This document shows positions 23,816 to 37,988 of a stretch of DNA of 64,000 bases, one piece after another. The stretch is taken from NCBI GenBank assembly GCA_028023455.1, contig JAQFVV010000021.1, forward strand, positions 870,001 through 934,000, given 5' to 3'. The first letter of the stretch is position 1; every line of letters begins with the position of its first letter. The position numbers and the translations under genes are program-made. The stretch comes from Epiperipatus broadwayi. Lineage: Eukaryota; Onychophora; Udeonychophora; Euonychophora; Peripatidae. The notes beneath the pieces are model-generated. The model saw only the letters and a program-made list of their open reading frames with translations, ran no database searches and was not told the origin of the DNA.

Positions 23816-24324
23816 CACAACGCCAGTTAATATGTTAAAACTTACAAATATCATTGTCCATATATGCTATGATATGTAAGACTAAAAGAGCTGTCAGATA
23901 TAGTATCACTTTCATCTCTTAAATATAGTTTGATTATCACATTATATTAGATGATTAATTAAACTTAACAAAGGCATGACTAAGAGATTTTCATCAGTTT
24001 CTAAAATTATTATGAACTAAATGTTGCCATTTAATCATATGAAGGTAGCAGTGGCAACTTGTAAAATTTTCAAGCAAGAGTTGCTTTATTACAGTATAAC
24101 CATCAAAATGGAAGCAAGGAAAACAAACAGAGCCAGTTAATTTTGAAACCAAACAACCATTTTATTTGTTCATACCAATCATTATTAAAAAATCTAATTT
24201 ACTTTTTATTTTTACTGATTGCTGAATGAGAAATAATATTTGGAATGAATCAACTTTTACTCTTTTTTTCAATTTTTTTTTATATAATGACAATTGGGAA
24301 AATATAATTTGCATATATATATAT
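23816..24324. other. AT-rich stretch, nothing recognised
   Basis: No frame, repeat family or structured site was seen. Confidence 0.5.
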
Positions 24325-24847
24325 ATAATATTTAAATACATGTATATTTATGTCCAGTATAATTACATTGTTTAGTATAAACAGTATACATAAATTTAAA
24401 TATTACATATTTAGCCCGTATTTTACCCATCTCTTTTCTGTATAATTAAATGGATATATTAAGGTCATATATGTGAGAGATCGGATTGACTTAAGGTCAA
24501 CATGGGTATGACTATAATATTGGCATCAACAGGGGCTTTGAGTATTTCATCATCAGATTTTCAATGATTTGGATGGCTGAAAAGTTGGAGAGTGGAGAAT
24601 ATTGAAGCTTGTTCATCAAAGTTTGAAGATTTGCTGTCTTAATATAAACTGAGCACTGATTGTATGTATGTGTGGGAGATAGTGATCTGGATCAACTGAT
24701 GAGTGCTGGTTTGGCATGAAATATGTATATTGGAGATCATTTATCTTTTACACATGTATGTGGTAATGTGTATTGGTTGTATAACATGTACTGGATAGTT
24801 GTAGTGAGCCTGAAAGTCTGAATTCAAGTCCTTATATATATATATAT
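24325..24847. mobile_element. FB2 element, complete single-orientation copy
   Basis: Starts with ATATTTAAATACATGTATAT and continues through TTACCCATCTCTTTTCTGTA, TTGACTTAAGGTCAACATGG, GGATGGCTGAAAAGTTGGAG, GATTTGCTGTCTTAATATAA, ATCAACTGATGAGTGCTGGT and CTGAATTCAAGTCC, ending in (TA)n at 24833-24847 directly before the 1.9-kb repeat unit. Confidence 0.8.
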
Positions 24848-24848
24848 T

Positions 24849-26733
24849 GTAACGATCTGGAGAAGGACACTTAATGTAATCTGCACTACAGGGGGCCATC
24901 TAGGCATTTAAACCTAGAAAATTTATAAAGTAGGCAGATACGTAAGTCAAAAAAAATTTTTTTTATTTTATTTATATATTTTGATATCCGGTCGTTAGCC
25001 CATGTCACTATCTCAGGGAGTAGCAGAGATTTAATAATATAATATCTTATCTAATTATATTTCAATATTAAAAAATAAATAAAATAAGCCACTGCCAGTA
25101 ATTAACATACAAACATTTATTTACACACATATATATATAAAATTTAACATTATTATTTTAGTATGTTTATTTTAGATTTTAATTTGATTTTATAATTTAA
25201 ATTTACATTTTAATTTTTATAATATTATAAGTTTACATTTTAATTAAGTTTGCACAGATGGATTTATGAAAGTTTGTTTTATAATGTTGAGTATAGATCG
25301 GTTACATAGATTACACGGTTAAAAACATTTCAAAGTAAACATAAACGATCAAAATACAAAATCATTGATACCACCAATTGCATAGGGAATACAAGAAACC
25401 CAATGATGTTCATCATAAGACACCGCATTAACACCAATAACTTAAAAGACATGCGAATAAATACATTTTAGATACTCACCGTAAGGTATGATTATTTATC
25501 GAATGTCTATATATTTTGATCAAATATGAATACCCAAAACATAATTAACCGATAACCAATCCATGCAAGCGTCTATAAACAACTTAAATTTAATGCATTT
25601 TTATTTAGTGTTGAGTATGAATAGACTACATAGATTTGCATTTGAAAAGAAAATATTCTATCCTTATTTAACCTTAGGCCAAAAGTTCACAGTTGAACTA
25701 ACGCCAATTCATCTGATATATCGATGTATTCAATGTAATACAAAATACAGCAGCACAAAAAGTTAAGAGAAGAAATCGCCTCTTGTCAGATAGGAATAAT
25801 ACATCTATCTGACAAGAAGAGTAGTAAAAAAAAAACTCCATAGAAAGGAACTGCGGTCTCCAACTTATAATTCCTTCCATACGCAAACGGGTGAGTGCGG
25901 CATCAATTCTGCCTGTAGTGAATCTTGCATTACATCTACTAACTACACCAATATATCCAATCCATTGACCCAATTTAACTACGAAACAAATAACCTAAGA
26001 TTACCCTCCCCTAATATAACTTTACAAATCTATACAGCCATTCATGCCTGACTTAAGGTTAACATTTATATATTTTAATTTATCGGAAAACAAAAATCAT
26101 AAATAAAACTTAAAGAACAAAAAAAAAAAAATGGAAATAATTTACACAAAGGAAATACATCAAATAAAATTATAACTAGACAATAAATAATTTAGTTTGG
26201 TCAGATAGGATTCTATTTGTATTATTTAAATACGGAAAGTTTTTAATTTAATGTTCATTATTTATAAAGTTCTTACAGTTTTAAACAGTTCATCTTTATC
26301 TGTTGCTTGCCATTTGAACGTGAATTTCCATGCCGTCCAAAAAAGATTGGTAGTCTGTTGGCCATTTTATTTATTCATTCGGAGGTTTTTTACTCCAGCT
26401 GGTCCTCAATGTAGAAAACGATAGTTCATTTCTCTTTCGTCCTAGCAGAACTAAAGGGATTGAAGAGTGCGTCTTTTGAATCCCTTCTCCTTCAACTCCA
26501 CACTAACACATATTTGTACTCTCGTAATAACTAATTAATTAATTTATTTTCCAAACTTTTCCTTTTATAATAATTTTAAGGATCCAATGGACATTACGTC
26601 ATCGATCGTGATATGGTCCTTTTGCTGAGGTCCGATTCCATTGTTTTTCATTCATTGGCTATAATTTTCTATTGTTTTCCTATCTGACCGATGCTTATAC
26701 ATTTAAATGCCCAAGGCTAGTTTACATTGACTA
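24849..26733. repeat. ~1.9-kb direct repeat, unit 1
   Basis: Begins TGTAACGATCTGGAGAAGGA and ends AAATGCCCAAGGCTA. Almost every stretch inspected is repeated at 27766-29638 with only scattered substitutions and small indels. It contains a perfect 13-bp stem hairpin (25781-25793 with 25805-25817). Overlapping open frames on both strands near 25.56-25.97 kb differ between the units by frame-breaking indels, so they are probably not coding. It could be an LTR, a satellite unit or a segmental duplication; no primer-binding site or polypurine tract was recognised beside it. Confidence 0.85.
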
Positions 26734-27765
26734 ATTAAAACAATCATTTCCATTTTCTGATTACTTAATGTGTTTTCCAAAATTAAAGATATATTTTTAT
26801 CTCTAAATCTTTTTAAGTTTTTTCTTTTAAAATATTTTTTTTATTTTTAATAAAGTTTTATTTTAATAATAATTTTTTTATTATTATCTGTGCGATTTTA
26901 TATATATACGAGTTTAAGATGATTTTTTAATTTTCAATTTTTAATTCTTAAAAAAGAAGTTTTTATTTGCGAACTTTTATTCTTTTAATGTTTACTAATA
27001 AAAAACAATGTAACGTACATATGTGCCCATTACATACCAGTAAACTTGCTTAAAAAAAAAATGAACAAAAAAAAAATTTTACTTAGGGTTAGTAATTACG
27101 GTACACGATTAATGAAGACATTTACAAAAACATCCGGTTAGTATAAAGATTATATACAAAAAAAAATGTTGACTATCGTTTTCCTAAGGACCATCCATGT
27201 CTACACCTCATCCCCACAAGAGTTCTATTATTTTTTTATATACATTTTATTTTTACACACAGCATGACAAGCAAATTATTTAAATTATTTATTTAAGAAA
27301 GTTGCATTGAACTAAATACGTTTTGAAAGATAATGGATTTATACGTGTATATTTGGAGCACAATTATAAATACCACCAACTTATTTATGACTGATTAAAA
27401 TGCTTAAATAGGATTACACTGAAGTAAATTCCCAATGGTACTCATCGTAAGGTACCACATTTCAATCATAAACTTACATGGCTGTGCGCGCCTATACACG
27501 TTAAAGCATAATATATATCATGAAACAAAAAAACATATTTATTTCAACCTTTTGACTTTTTTTTTTAACAAAAATAAGTTTTAAAATTATTTATACTTTC
27601 TTGTGTTTAATATTTATGCACAATTTCTTTCTGGCAGTGCTTTTATAAGATTTAAAGTATACGACTTATGTAAACAGATAAAAATATTTCATTTTGAAAA
27701 AAGAAATTTACTCAGGGTATACGTGTTTTTTATTAATAGATCGGCCCAAGCTGGGTGGCTAGTTG
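26734..27765. other. 1.0-kb spacer between the two direct repeats
   Basis: AT-rich and without a convincing frame. Its end (GCCCAAGCTGGGTGGCTAGT) resembles the end of unit 1 (GCCCAAGGCTAGT), and the stretch with CCCAATGGTACTCATCGTAA resembles CCCAATGGTGCATCATAAGA in the units. It may therefore be a decayed, shorter third unit, which would make the locus a tandem array. Weak evidence. Confidence 0.4.
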
Positions 27766-30090
<2,325 letters not shown>

Positions 30091-31293
30091 AAAAGCAGAA
30101 TAGAAAACATACCATTCTCAAGTAACTATTAACATTGCAGCAGGGAACATCTCTAATGGCCCTAGTTATGCACCTTGATAAAAGCAAATGAATCTCAGAA
30201 CCTGATGAAATTCACCAAATATGATATTTTGGCATTGCCGTAAGCATCTTCGAATAAAATCTCAAACACTGCTTAAAATAGTTCAATCATCGTGAAAAAT
30301 AATTCTTTTTAAAAATGGTTTAATTAGTTGTATTTAAATAATAATTATGCAAAATATTGAATGATTGTTATATTATTGATATTTTCAAGCACAAATGAAA
30401 TAATTTTTTCATTTTCTGGGAATGCTGCAATGCTTCAACACTTATGGATCAGCCACCACTGGAAGGTATAACAAAATCCTTAAATAACCTATTTTAGGTC
30501 AAAGTCAAGCTGTCTTTCATAAAAGAAGAATGAAGAATGAAGTAATTCTCCAAATTAGTCACTTTCTGGTGTTAATTAGTATGGCTTTTTTTTAAATTTT
30601 ACTATCTAGTTAAGGATAGTAAGGTTTCAATTTACTAATTAATAATTGTATGGATATGTGGTTTGCATATGGACTACTTGAAAGGTATCACAAGCTTGTC
30701 AGGAAATCTTCATGTACCTGGAAATTGTCACCCAAATTTGAATCCAAGATGATGAGCAAGACTGGAAGATGGACAATCATTATACCATTTTAAAAAAAAT
30801 ATATATCTAAAAGCATAAATAATTTAAATTTTGGGTTTTATCAGCACACCTCACATACCAACTCATTTACATCACACAATATGATTTTGGGCACTCAGAT
30901 TACTTCATTCACTATGCATGAATTCAAAAAAATGATCTCAAGGTATCAACATCTAATTCTCTACTGCTATGCTCATAGTCTGATAACTTTCATTTCTCAG
31001 TCCAGACTCAAGGTATAGAATTATATATATATATTTTTTTTCAATACATAATGGATGGGTGAACAATCGTTATACTGCATATGTATCAAACTTACATCAC
31101 TTAAACCTTTGACGTCATTCACTCTAGATAAATATATTAATGATTATCATTTATTAAAATAGAGATTATCTCTAGTCTAGATATAAAGTTTAAACTTCAC
31201 TTAAATATTAATACATCCATTTTTAATTAAACACACACATGTGCAGTAATTGAACTTTATTTCTCTTTATCTATGGGTAATATTTTTATTGTT
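30091..31293. other. AT-rich stretch, no gene seen
   Basis: Ordinary-looking AT-rich DNA with a short (TA)n near 31023. No coding or repeat family signal. Confidence 0.5.
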
Positions 31294-31587
31294 GTGATGT
31301 GATGTGATGTATTTTGGCTTCTCCTTAAACAAAGTCAAGAATATCTCAGCAATTATGCTTAGATAAACCTGTTAGCCACTTTATTTTCCATTCCCCACTC
31401 TAAGTCTTCCCATATTCTGCCCCATCCCATTTCCACAACATAATCTTTGTCAACTCTATGGCCTTTATATCTAAATCCCCCTTATCTTTTCACAACCCCA
31501 GCATAAAAACCAACAACTCACTATCTGTATAATCACTTTGTTCATATCTATTCTCCCATAACTTCATTATCTGTACCTTTTCTGCTT
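31294..31587 (-). mobile_element. LINE-A 3' end, 5'-truncated (~0.29 kb)
   Basis: The GTGAT-pentamer tail at 31294-31310 is followed by the 3' UTR (AAACCTGTTAGCCACTTTAT) and the last ~50 codons of ORF2, matching 8.57-8.87 kb. The break on the right lies after TCTGCTT at 31587, within the zinc-motif region. Confidence 0.9.
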
Positions 31588-32249
31588 GAGGTACTTAATA
31601 ACCTTCACGCCACCTTGTATTCATATGGTTAAAAAGATTATTAAGCACATCTGTATAAAATAATTAATATTATTTCTAAAAAAATTGAAATGAGAATATA
31701 GAAAGTACAGAATACTGTTATATTTATTTGAAACAAACATATATTTGCTATATTATATAGAAAATATTCTTGCATGCGAAGTTAATATTTATTTTAGAAC
31801 AACTAATAACTTTCTAGCTCACTGTATACAGTAAGAATAATTGAATTATTTTGTCTGAATATTAGATTATTAAAGATAAATGAAATATTTTGAGCAACAT
31901 CTTTTTAATTTTCATAAATTAATTCGAAAAATACGATGAGGTTTCACAAATATAGGAAATTTTATTGTCTATGTGCACAACTATTCATAAAAATATTTCT
32001 ACAGTCTTGCATTAGAGGTTAAAAAAAGATTAGAGAAAAATCAACTCAAGTTATATTTTATTATTTATAAAGTTATGATTTTTTATTTTTTATTATTCAT
32101 ATTTATATAAATATTTTACAGACGAATAATTTACTGCAAAAATAAAATGACACAAACTAAAAAAACAGTAAACATTCATGGATTTATTTATTTATATAAT
32201 TATATTTAAATGCAAGCATAGTGTCTATACTGATCTTAATGTGATTAGA
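31588..32249. other. AT-rich stretch, nothing recognised
   Basis: No frame, repeat family or structured site was seen. Confidence 0.5.
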
Positions 32250-32420
32250 AGGGAAAATGATTTGGATCAACTGATGAGTGCTGCTTCAGCACGAAATACA
32301 TATATTTGAGATCATTTCTTTTTTCACAAGTATGTAGTCATGTATATCGGTTGTATAAGATAAATTGGATAGCTGTAGGGACTTTGAAAATCTGAGTTCA
32401 AATCTCTTTTAATTATATAA
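32250..32420. mobile_element. FB2 right arm
   Basis: Contains GATCAACTGATGAGTGCTGC, TTCAGCACGAAATACATATA, GTTGTATAAGATAAATTGGA and CTGAGTTCAAATCTC in family order, followed by a few TTAATTATATAATTATATTAAA-like AT repeats. Confidence 0.75.
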
Positions 32421-33460
32421 TTATATTAAATTGATTATATAATTATATTAAATTGATTATATCTTAATTATATACCGTGCAGTAAATTCAACAGAGTTAA
32501 ACACTAGATCTAAATCTTAAACTTTATATGTCTATAATGAATTGTGTATACGTTTTTATATCTTTTCTGTGAGATAACTTGCACTCTGATATCTGTTGGA
32601 ACATTGTTTTCAAACTTTTTACATTTATTTACATCATTTAAGCCAATTTTTGGAAATTGTAACTTTTGCTTTTAAAATAGTACTACTTTCTTTTAACCAC
32701 TGATACTTCTGTTCAGTGCCTATCTAAATTAAAACAGTAGAATGTACATCAGTCCACAATCGATCCAGTGTGAAGCCATTAGTTGATAATAAATTGGGCC
32801 TACATATTCCTTATGTTTTCAAAGGAGATCTTAAAAACTGTTACTGTTTGCTTTTAGGACAGTGTTGCAGCATCTTTAAACAAAATTTAACATAACTTTG
32901 TTTCTAAAATGTTGGATGTTTTTTTTTTTGTTATTTTGTTCTGCAATGCTTCTAATTTTTGAAGATTTGGACTGTAAACTTCTTCTTTTTCCACCATTAC
33001 TATTTTCTATGTATCTCTGAATGTCTCAGCATGTGTCTCCATGGGTATATATACTACCGATTGGGAACCTACATGTTAGAGAAATGTACAAAAAAAATAT
33101 TACAAAGGAGTAGACTTCAATGTGCCAGTAATATTTCTTGTGACAATATTTAACTGAGTTTCCAAATTGTTTAGTGTTTACATTTATTCTCCAAAGAGGG
33201 AGACAGTATTCACCATTAAAAAACCAATGGTTAGTAATTCACTCTTAAATTGAGTCTGTATACCAATATATTACTTCTGATATATTCAGTTTCAAAATCT
33301 TTTGACCAAAATAAGAGGCACTACAAATTACTCTGCTTTATAAGATTAATTGCAACTAAAAACATGTTAATTACCCATAATGGCTGACTTAAAATGCTAT
33401 AATTTGTTTAACATTACTATTGTTTAACACTTTTGTAATGAATGCAGAATCACTCAATGA
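32421..33460. other. AT-rich stretch, no gene seen
   Basis: The small frame at 32959-33153 has no family motif. A short inverted or tandem AT repeat lies at 32410-32470. Confidence 0.5.
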
Positions 33461-34127
33461 CTCATCATCATCATTGTCAACCATTATTAATTCACTGCAG
33501 GATAAATATCTATCTAAGTTCAATCTATCTCTGATCTCTAACCTCTATTCTCCACATCACCCCACACACTTTCTTATTTCACCTATCCATCTTATATGTG
33601 GTCTTTTTCTAGGTCTTTTTACAATCTCTTGGAATCCAGTTTGATTTCAATGGTCTAATCTATTATCATCTCTTCTAACAATATGTCCATACCAATTTCA
33701 ATTTAGTCTCTTAATTCTTTCAATGATATTAGTAACACCTGTTTTCTCTTGTATACATATATTTCATTTTTAATCTCTTGTTGTTACTCCTAACATGCAT
33801 CTCTCCATACTTCCCTGAATAGTCTGAAATCTCTGTATTGCTTTTCTGTTAAGCGTGCAAGTCTCAAATCTATAAGAAAAAATGGTGAAACACATTTATT
33901 AAAAAGCCTTTTTTTTCAAGCACATAGACATATTTCCTTTTAATATTAAGTTTATTTCCATCGAAAACACTCCAACCAGGTTTAATTCTGTAATTAATTT
34001 TATGCTTTGTGTTTCTAGATGTTGTAACAATTTCACCAAGGTATTTGTAGTTGTTAATGTCTTCTAACTCAATATCATCAATCTTTATTTTCATCTTTTG
34101 AGAAAATCCATTGAACATTATTTTATG
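33461..34127 (-). mobile_element. RTE-type LINE, 3' half (post-RT region and tail)
   Basis: On the minus strand: KIMFNGFSQKMKIKIDDIEL, then NNYKYLGEIV and NYRIKPGWSVF, then decayed versions of the DDNR, NWIPRDCK and CAG motifs, ending at a (GAT)n-like tail (33461-33475 reads TCATCATCAT on the plus strand). The conserved K.MFN, YLG and R.GW order is typical of the region after the RT in RTE-like elements. Frames are broken repeatedly. It continues on the far side of the FB1 insertion at 34128-34802. Confidence 0.8.
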
Positions 34128-34802
34128 CAGAGGCAAAATTCTATATACAGTACTGCCACCAAGTGCAGGCCAGAGTAATTAATAGATGCAAGAAGATTTA
34201 AGAATAGAATCCCTATCTAGTGCATATTCATCCAATATCTCCAGACTATTTTATAACTTGTGGCTTTCAGCAGTGAGAAGTTTTGGATTTGAGAGCACTG
34301 TACCAAGATCTTAGGACCTAATGCAACTCTCCAGCAGCCACCTTTTATCATTTTAGTTAACTATAAACTTTTGAGTTCAAAATAAAAACATTAATGTTTT
34401 CAATTCAAGCTTAAATGCTTGTATAGTCATATGGATCTGAACGCAGATCAGCATTTGTAAATTTTGCTGTCTTTGATTCTTTATTAACCACAGTCACCAT
34501 ATTCTATTGGGAAGAATTTGTATTAAACCACTAAATATTATATGACCACCATTTCCTATGCTTACACAAACTGTTAACACAGTGACAAAACTCTTCATAC
34601 AGTAATGCCACTCAGTGCAAGCCAGAGTAATCAATGAATGCAAGAAGGTTTGTGCATAAAATTTCTATCTAGGGCCTACTCATTCAATATTTTCAATATT
34701 TAGACTAGTTTCTACTATTTATATGAATAATTTTATCTCTGTGTTAACAACATGTGTAAGCAAAGGAAATGATGCCCATTTTGATGGTTAGTGGTGTAAC
34801 TT
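34128..34802. mobile_element. FB1 sequence (two adjoining copies) inserted in the RTE LINE
   Basis: The first copy (34128-34510) has GGCAAAATTCTATATACAGT, AGTGCAGGCCAGAGTAATTA and GGCTTTCAGCAGTGAGAAG, plus the central CATATGGATCTGAA segment shared with 21.76-22.44 kb. The second (34514-34802) has terminal inverted repeats, TAAACCACTAAATATTATAT on the left and a mirrored GTGGTGTAACTTA end, with CTTACACAAACTGTTAACAC mirrored by GTGTTAACAACATGTGTAAG. RTE coding sequence resumes on both sides. Confidence 0.8.
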
Positions 34803-35440
34803 AATTTTTACCTTAAGTTCTATTTTCTTAATTTCATTTGATAACATTTGCAAGATAGCTCTTATGCATTATTTGCAAAAACAACTACATCATCTTAAAT
34901 CTATATGATTTAAATAATTTCTATTTGCTTTTAATCCTTTAGCTTCCCATTTTAATCCACAAAATATTTTTTGCAATACTGCTGTAAAAAAGATTGCTGC
35001 AAAGATATAGAATCATTCTCTCATACACTTTTCTCAATGTTAATCTAATTGTTGCTGTTGCATTTTTATAAATATTCCTCATAATATGACAATATCCTTG
35101 ATGATCCAATGCTTTAATCACTTAAGAAATGCTTAAAGAATCAAATGCCTTTTTATAATCTACAAATCCAAAGCATAATGGCAACTCATATTCATTGGTT
35201 CTTTCTATAACTTCTCTCAATCCTTGGATATGATCCATTATACTAAAAGTACTTTTAAATCCAGCTTGTTCTTTTAGTTGAAATCTAAAGTTCACTATAG
35301 ACATGTAATTATTTTGTTAAATTTTTTTATATAAAATTGATAAAAGACTGTCAGGTGTGTAATTTCTAATATTTTGATTGCCTTTTTTGAATATCAATAT
35401 GAATACTGCATTCTTCCAATCATCAGCTTACTACAATATT
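34803..35440 (-). pseudogene. RTE-type reverse transcriptase, 5' half, decayed
   Basis: Minus-strand words in order: WKNAVFILIFKKG, NYTPDSLLSILYK, then an open 60-codon frame (35122-35304) with EQAGFKSTFSIMDHI, VIERTNEY and FVDYKKAFDSL (RT motif A with its catalytic Asp), then KALDHQGY and YKNATATIRL, then FTAVLQKIF and GLKWEAKGLK, then DDVVVFANNA, where the usual FADD motif has lost residues. This order is that of RTE-clade non-LTR RTs. Stops, frameshifts and the damaged catalytic motif make it inactive. The 5' part, including the endonuclease, is absent. Confidence 0.85.
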
Positions 35441-36004
35441 ATAATCAAGAGTTGTTATTTTTTTCTATTGTAGTGCCACCTGTTATAAATTTAAACCATT
35501 AATTACCAAATGATAGTGCAACTCAACTTGATCTAGATTTAGAAAATGAATTGGTTTACTAATAGATAATTATCAATTACTGACGATTATATTAATTAGT
35601 ACTGAAGTGGAGAAAAGAAACTTGTTTATGTCACCTTAATTGTGAAGATAAATATAAAACATAAGTTTTTTTGAAAATAATTCAACTTATTTTTCATTTT
35701 ATAGTTAAACAAAATTGCTTTTTAATAGTCCCAAACAAAAGTCTTTTCAGAACCATTTTAAAAACAATAAAATAAAAACAAGGCTCCCCAGACAAGCTGC
35801 TGCTAATTAATAGTGTAAATGCTTTTGTAATCTTATTTTACTCTCTAGCTAATAAGTTCTAGTACTCATATGCCAATTAATATTAAAAAGTTAACTGGGT
35901 TGATTATGTGAATGGGCTATCTAAAAAATTGATCCTGAGCCTAATTTTACAACTTATAAACAATTTTTTATGCTTTATCTAGCCCATATCCCCAATCCCA
36001 AATC
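35441..36004. other. AT-rich stretch, no gene seen
   Basis: Lies between the RTE remnant and the Penelope-like remnant; nothing recognised. Confidence 0.5.
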
Positions 36005-36680
36005 ATGAAAGCAGATAAAGGTACTACTATACTCAACAAGGTTAATTTGTAATTATTTACCATGAAACTGTTTTCATATACTAATTAAAATACTCAGACA
36101 TAAGCTAAAACACACGAAACATTAATAAATATAGTAAACAAAAATATATATACTGTAAAGGGGCTGCTACCAATGGCATTCTGCAGAAGCCATGGATTAG
36201 GCTTTTGTATATTTCTAGCATAGCAACAATACTTCAGAAAAAATCATTGTTTAAATAGCATTTTGAACAGCATTCTCTCTTAACAATCTTCTCAACAATG
36301 CTAAAGACAAAACTCCATTCAAACACACTATTCAAATAGTCTATAAAATGTTATGTCAATTTCCAGCTTTTAGAGCAATATACTATGGAGTGTCTCAAGC
36401 TAATAAATCTGCAAAAGTCACCCAGCACTTCTATCTTTATAAAAAAGCTAAACAAGACTAGCAACATAATTTGGTTTTTCTGGAGCATGAGATTGCTACA
36501 GGACCCATATTTACTTTTTCTAAAATAAACACCATCTGCCTAGAGATGGATGATCTTAAGAGAAAGTTCAAGGAGGCATTGGTTAATGCAAGAGACCCAA
36601 ATTTAATCAACAGGAAGGAGTTTTGTGTCCCTTTGTCAAAAAAAATGGAACGTCTGACATTTGTAATTAACATTTTTTTC
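36005..36680 (+). pseudogene. Penelope-like element remnant (N-terminal scrap plus GIY-YIG module)
   Basis: At 36005-36052 the peptide IMKADKGTTILNKVNL resembles the KADKG motif upstream of the RT in Penelope-like elements. The RT itself is missing. From about 36279 one frame, broken by a single TAG near 36459, reads NNAKDKTPF, IQIVYKMLC, IYYGVSQANK, YLYKKAKQD, then FLEHEIATG, TICLEMDDLKRKFKEAL and LINRKE. This has the layout of a GIY-YIG endonuclease module, with VYKM and YYG at the GIY and YIG positions and the later LEHE and KRKxKEA blocks. It is related to the copies at 38.0 and 45.6 kb. Decayed and internally deleted. Confidence 0.6.
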
Positions 36681-37624
36681 TGCAATAATTTGCATATTTT
36701 ATAAACTATATATGTATTTATCCTGCTGCTGGAACAGCTAGTTAATTAATTTTGCATCGTGATTCCGGTGAGAATTCACTGAAAGTTAATTCAGTGCTAT
36801 TGAATGAGAATATATTTATACAATTATACCTTTTCATAATGGCTTGACTCAGCTCTAGTTTTTTCAAAGATTAATTTGTATTTTATCTGCATAAATTTTA
36901 AGATAAATAAATAAAACTGATATGATTTACATAACATACATAGAACTTTTCCCTACATAAAACTTTTTTATCAATAGATGATTGATTCTCTCTCTAGATT
37001 GCCTAGTATCATTTTTAACCAATAATACATGTGCTACATGATTACATAGTTTAGTTACCCTCTGATCCAATGAAATTCCTGGATATGACATACCAAGGCA
37101 GGCATATTCTACCTCTGTTTTATCATTGGATAAACTTATGTTTTGCATAACCTAGAACTATTCTGAGTATTTTTTTTTTTAATTTACTTTTAACGCCTGA
37201 TGTTGCAATCGTGTAGTCATTCATAATTTGCATTCATTTGCAGTCATTTATTAATAATTCTGGTCTTAATGTAGATACATAAATGCTCCTATCTATCAAA
37301 TTCTGTTTTAAAATATTAAATTTGTTGTACAATTTTTAGAATATCTCTAACGATTCTAACACTGTACCGATTTTGACAGGTGATGGTGTTTGCAGTCAGT
37401 TTCACATAGGTATCATTATTTTATGCTGTAATATTCTTTGTAAACATCATAGTCCAAATTATCTTTTTGTAAAAATAAAACAGATATAATAAAATCAAAG
37501 TATATATGTAAATGCCTTTTGTTTTAAATAATGATTACACTTTGTGTGAAAATAATCAGAAATTTTAATTGAGATAAACATTTGGAACACCCAGTAAGAA
37601 CAGCCTGCAATAAAAGTTTTAATA
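36681..37624. other. AT-rich stretch, no gene seen
   Basis: The minus frame at 36927-37148 (73 codons) has no family motif that I recognise. No repeats noted. Confidence 0.5.
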
Positions 37625-37870
37625 ATCAAAAAAGCAAGTCATATATAATGTGATATTATTTTTATAAGCTTATATTTACAAAAATGTAATACAGAGAGCA
37701 TATCAATAGCTCAAACAAACTTTTAATTGATAAGTGCGGTATGAGAAACTATTTAAAATCTCTATCCAGAACCCTCCCATCTCCAGACCAACTGGTTTTG
37801 AGCTTATGGCTCACATCAGTGGAGAGCCAGAATATTAGGACACTAGATCCAAAATATCAACTCAAAAAAA
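37625..37870. mobile_element. FB4 element, uninterrupted copy
   Basis: Contains AAGTCATATATAATGTGATA, AATACAGAGAGCATATCAAT, CTCAAACAAACTTTTAATTG, ATAAGTGCGGTATGAGAAAC and TCTCTATCCAGAACCCTCCC. The same order is found at 52.63-53.44 kb, where a LINE-A interrupts it after CTCAAACAAGCTC. The right end (CTTATGGCTCACATCAGTGG, CACTAGATCC) also resembles FB1 inner words. Confidence 0.75.
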
Positions 37871-37988
37871 GTTTTATTATATTATGCTAAGCAGGTTTGG
37901 ATATCTTAATCCTGATATCATATTCTCAGAAATGAGGATTGTAGGTGAAAGGTATAATGTAAATTTTATGTAAATATATACAAATGAG

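Noticed and set aside
25563-25973. Overlapping frames in the 1.9-kb repeat, considered as a conserved gene
   Set aside because: The second unit has frame-changing indels in the same region and no recognisable domain.
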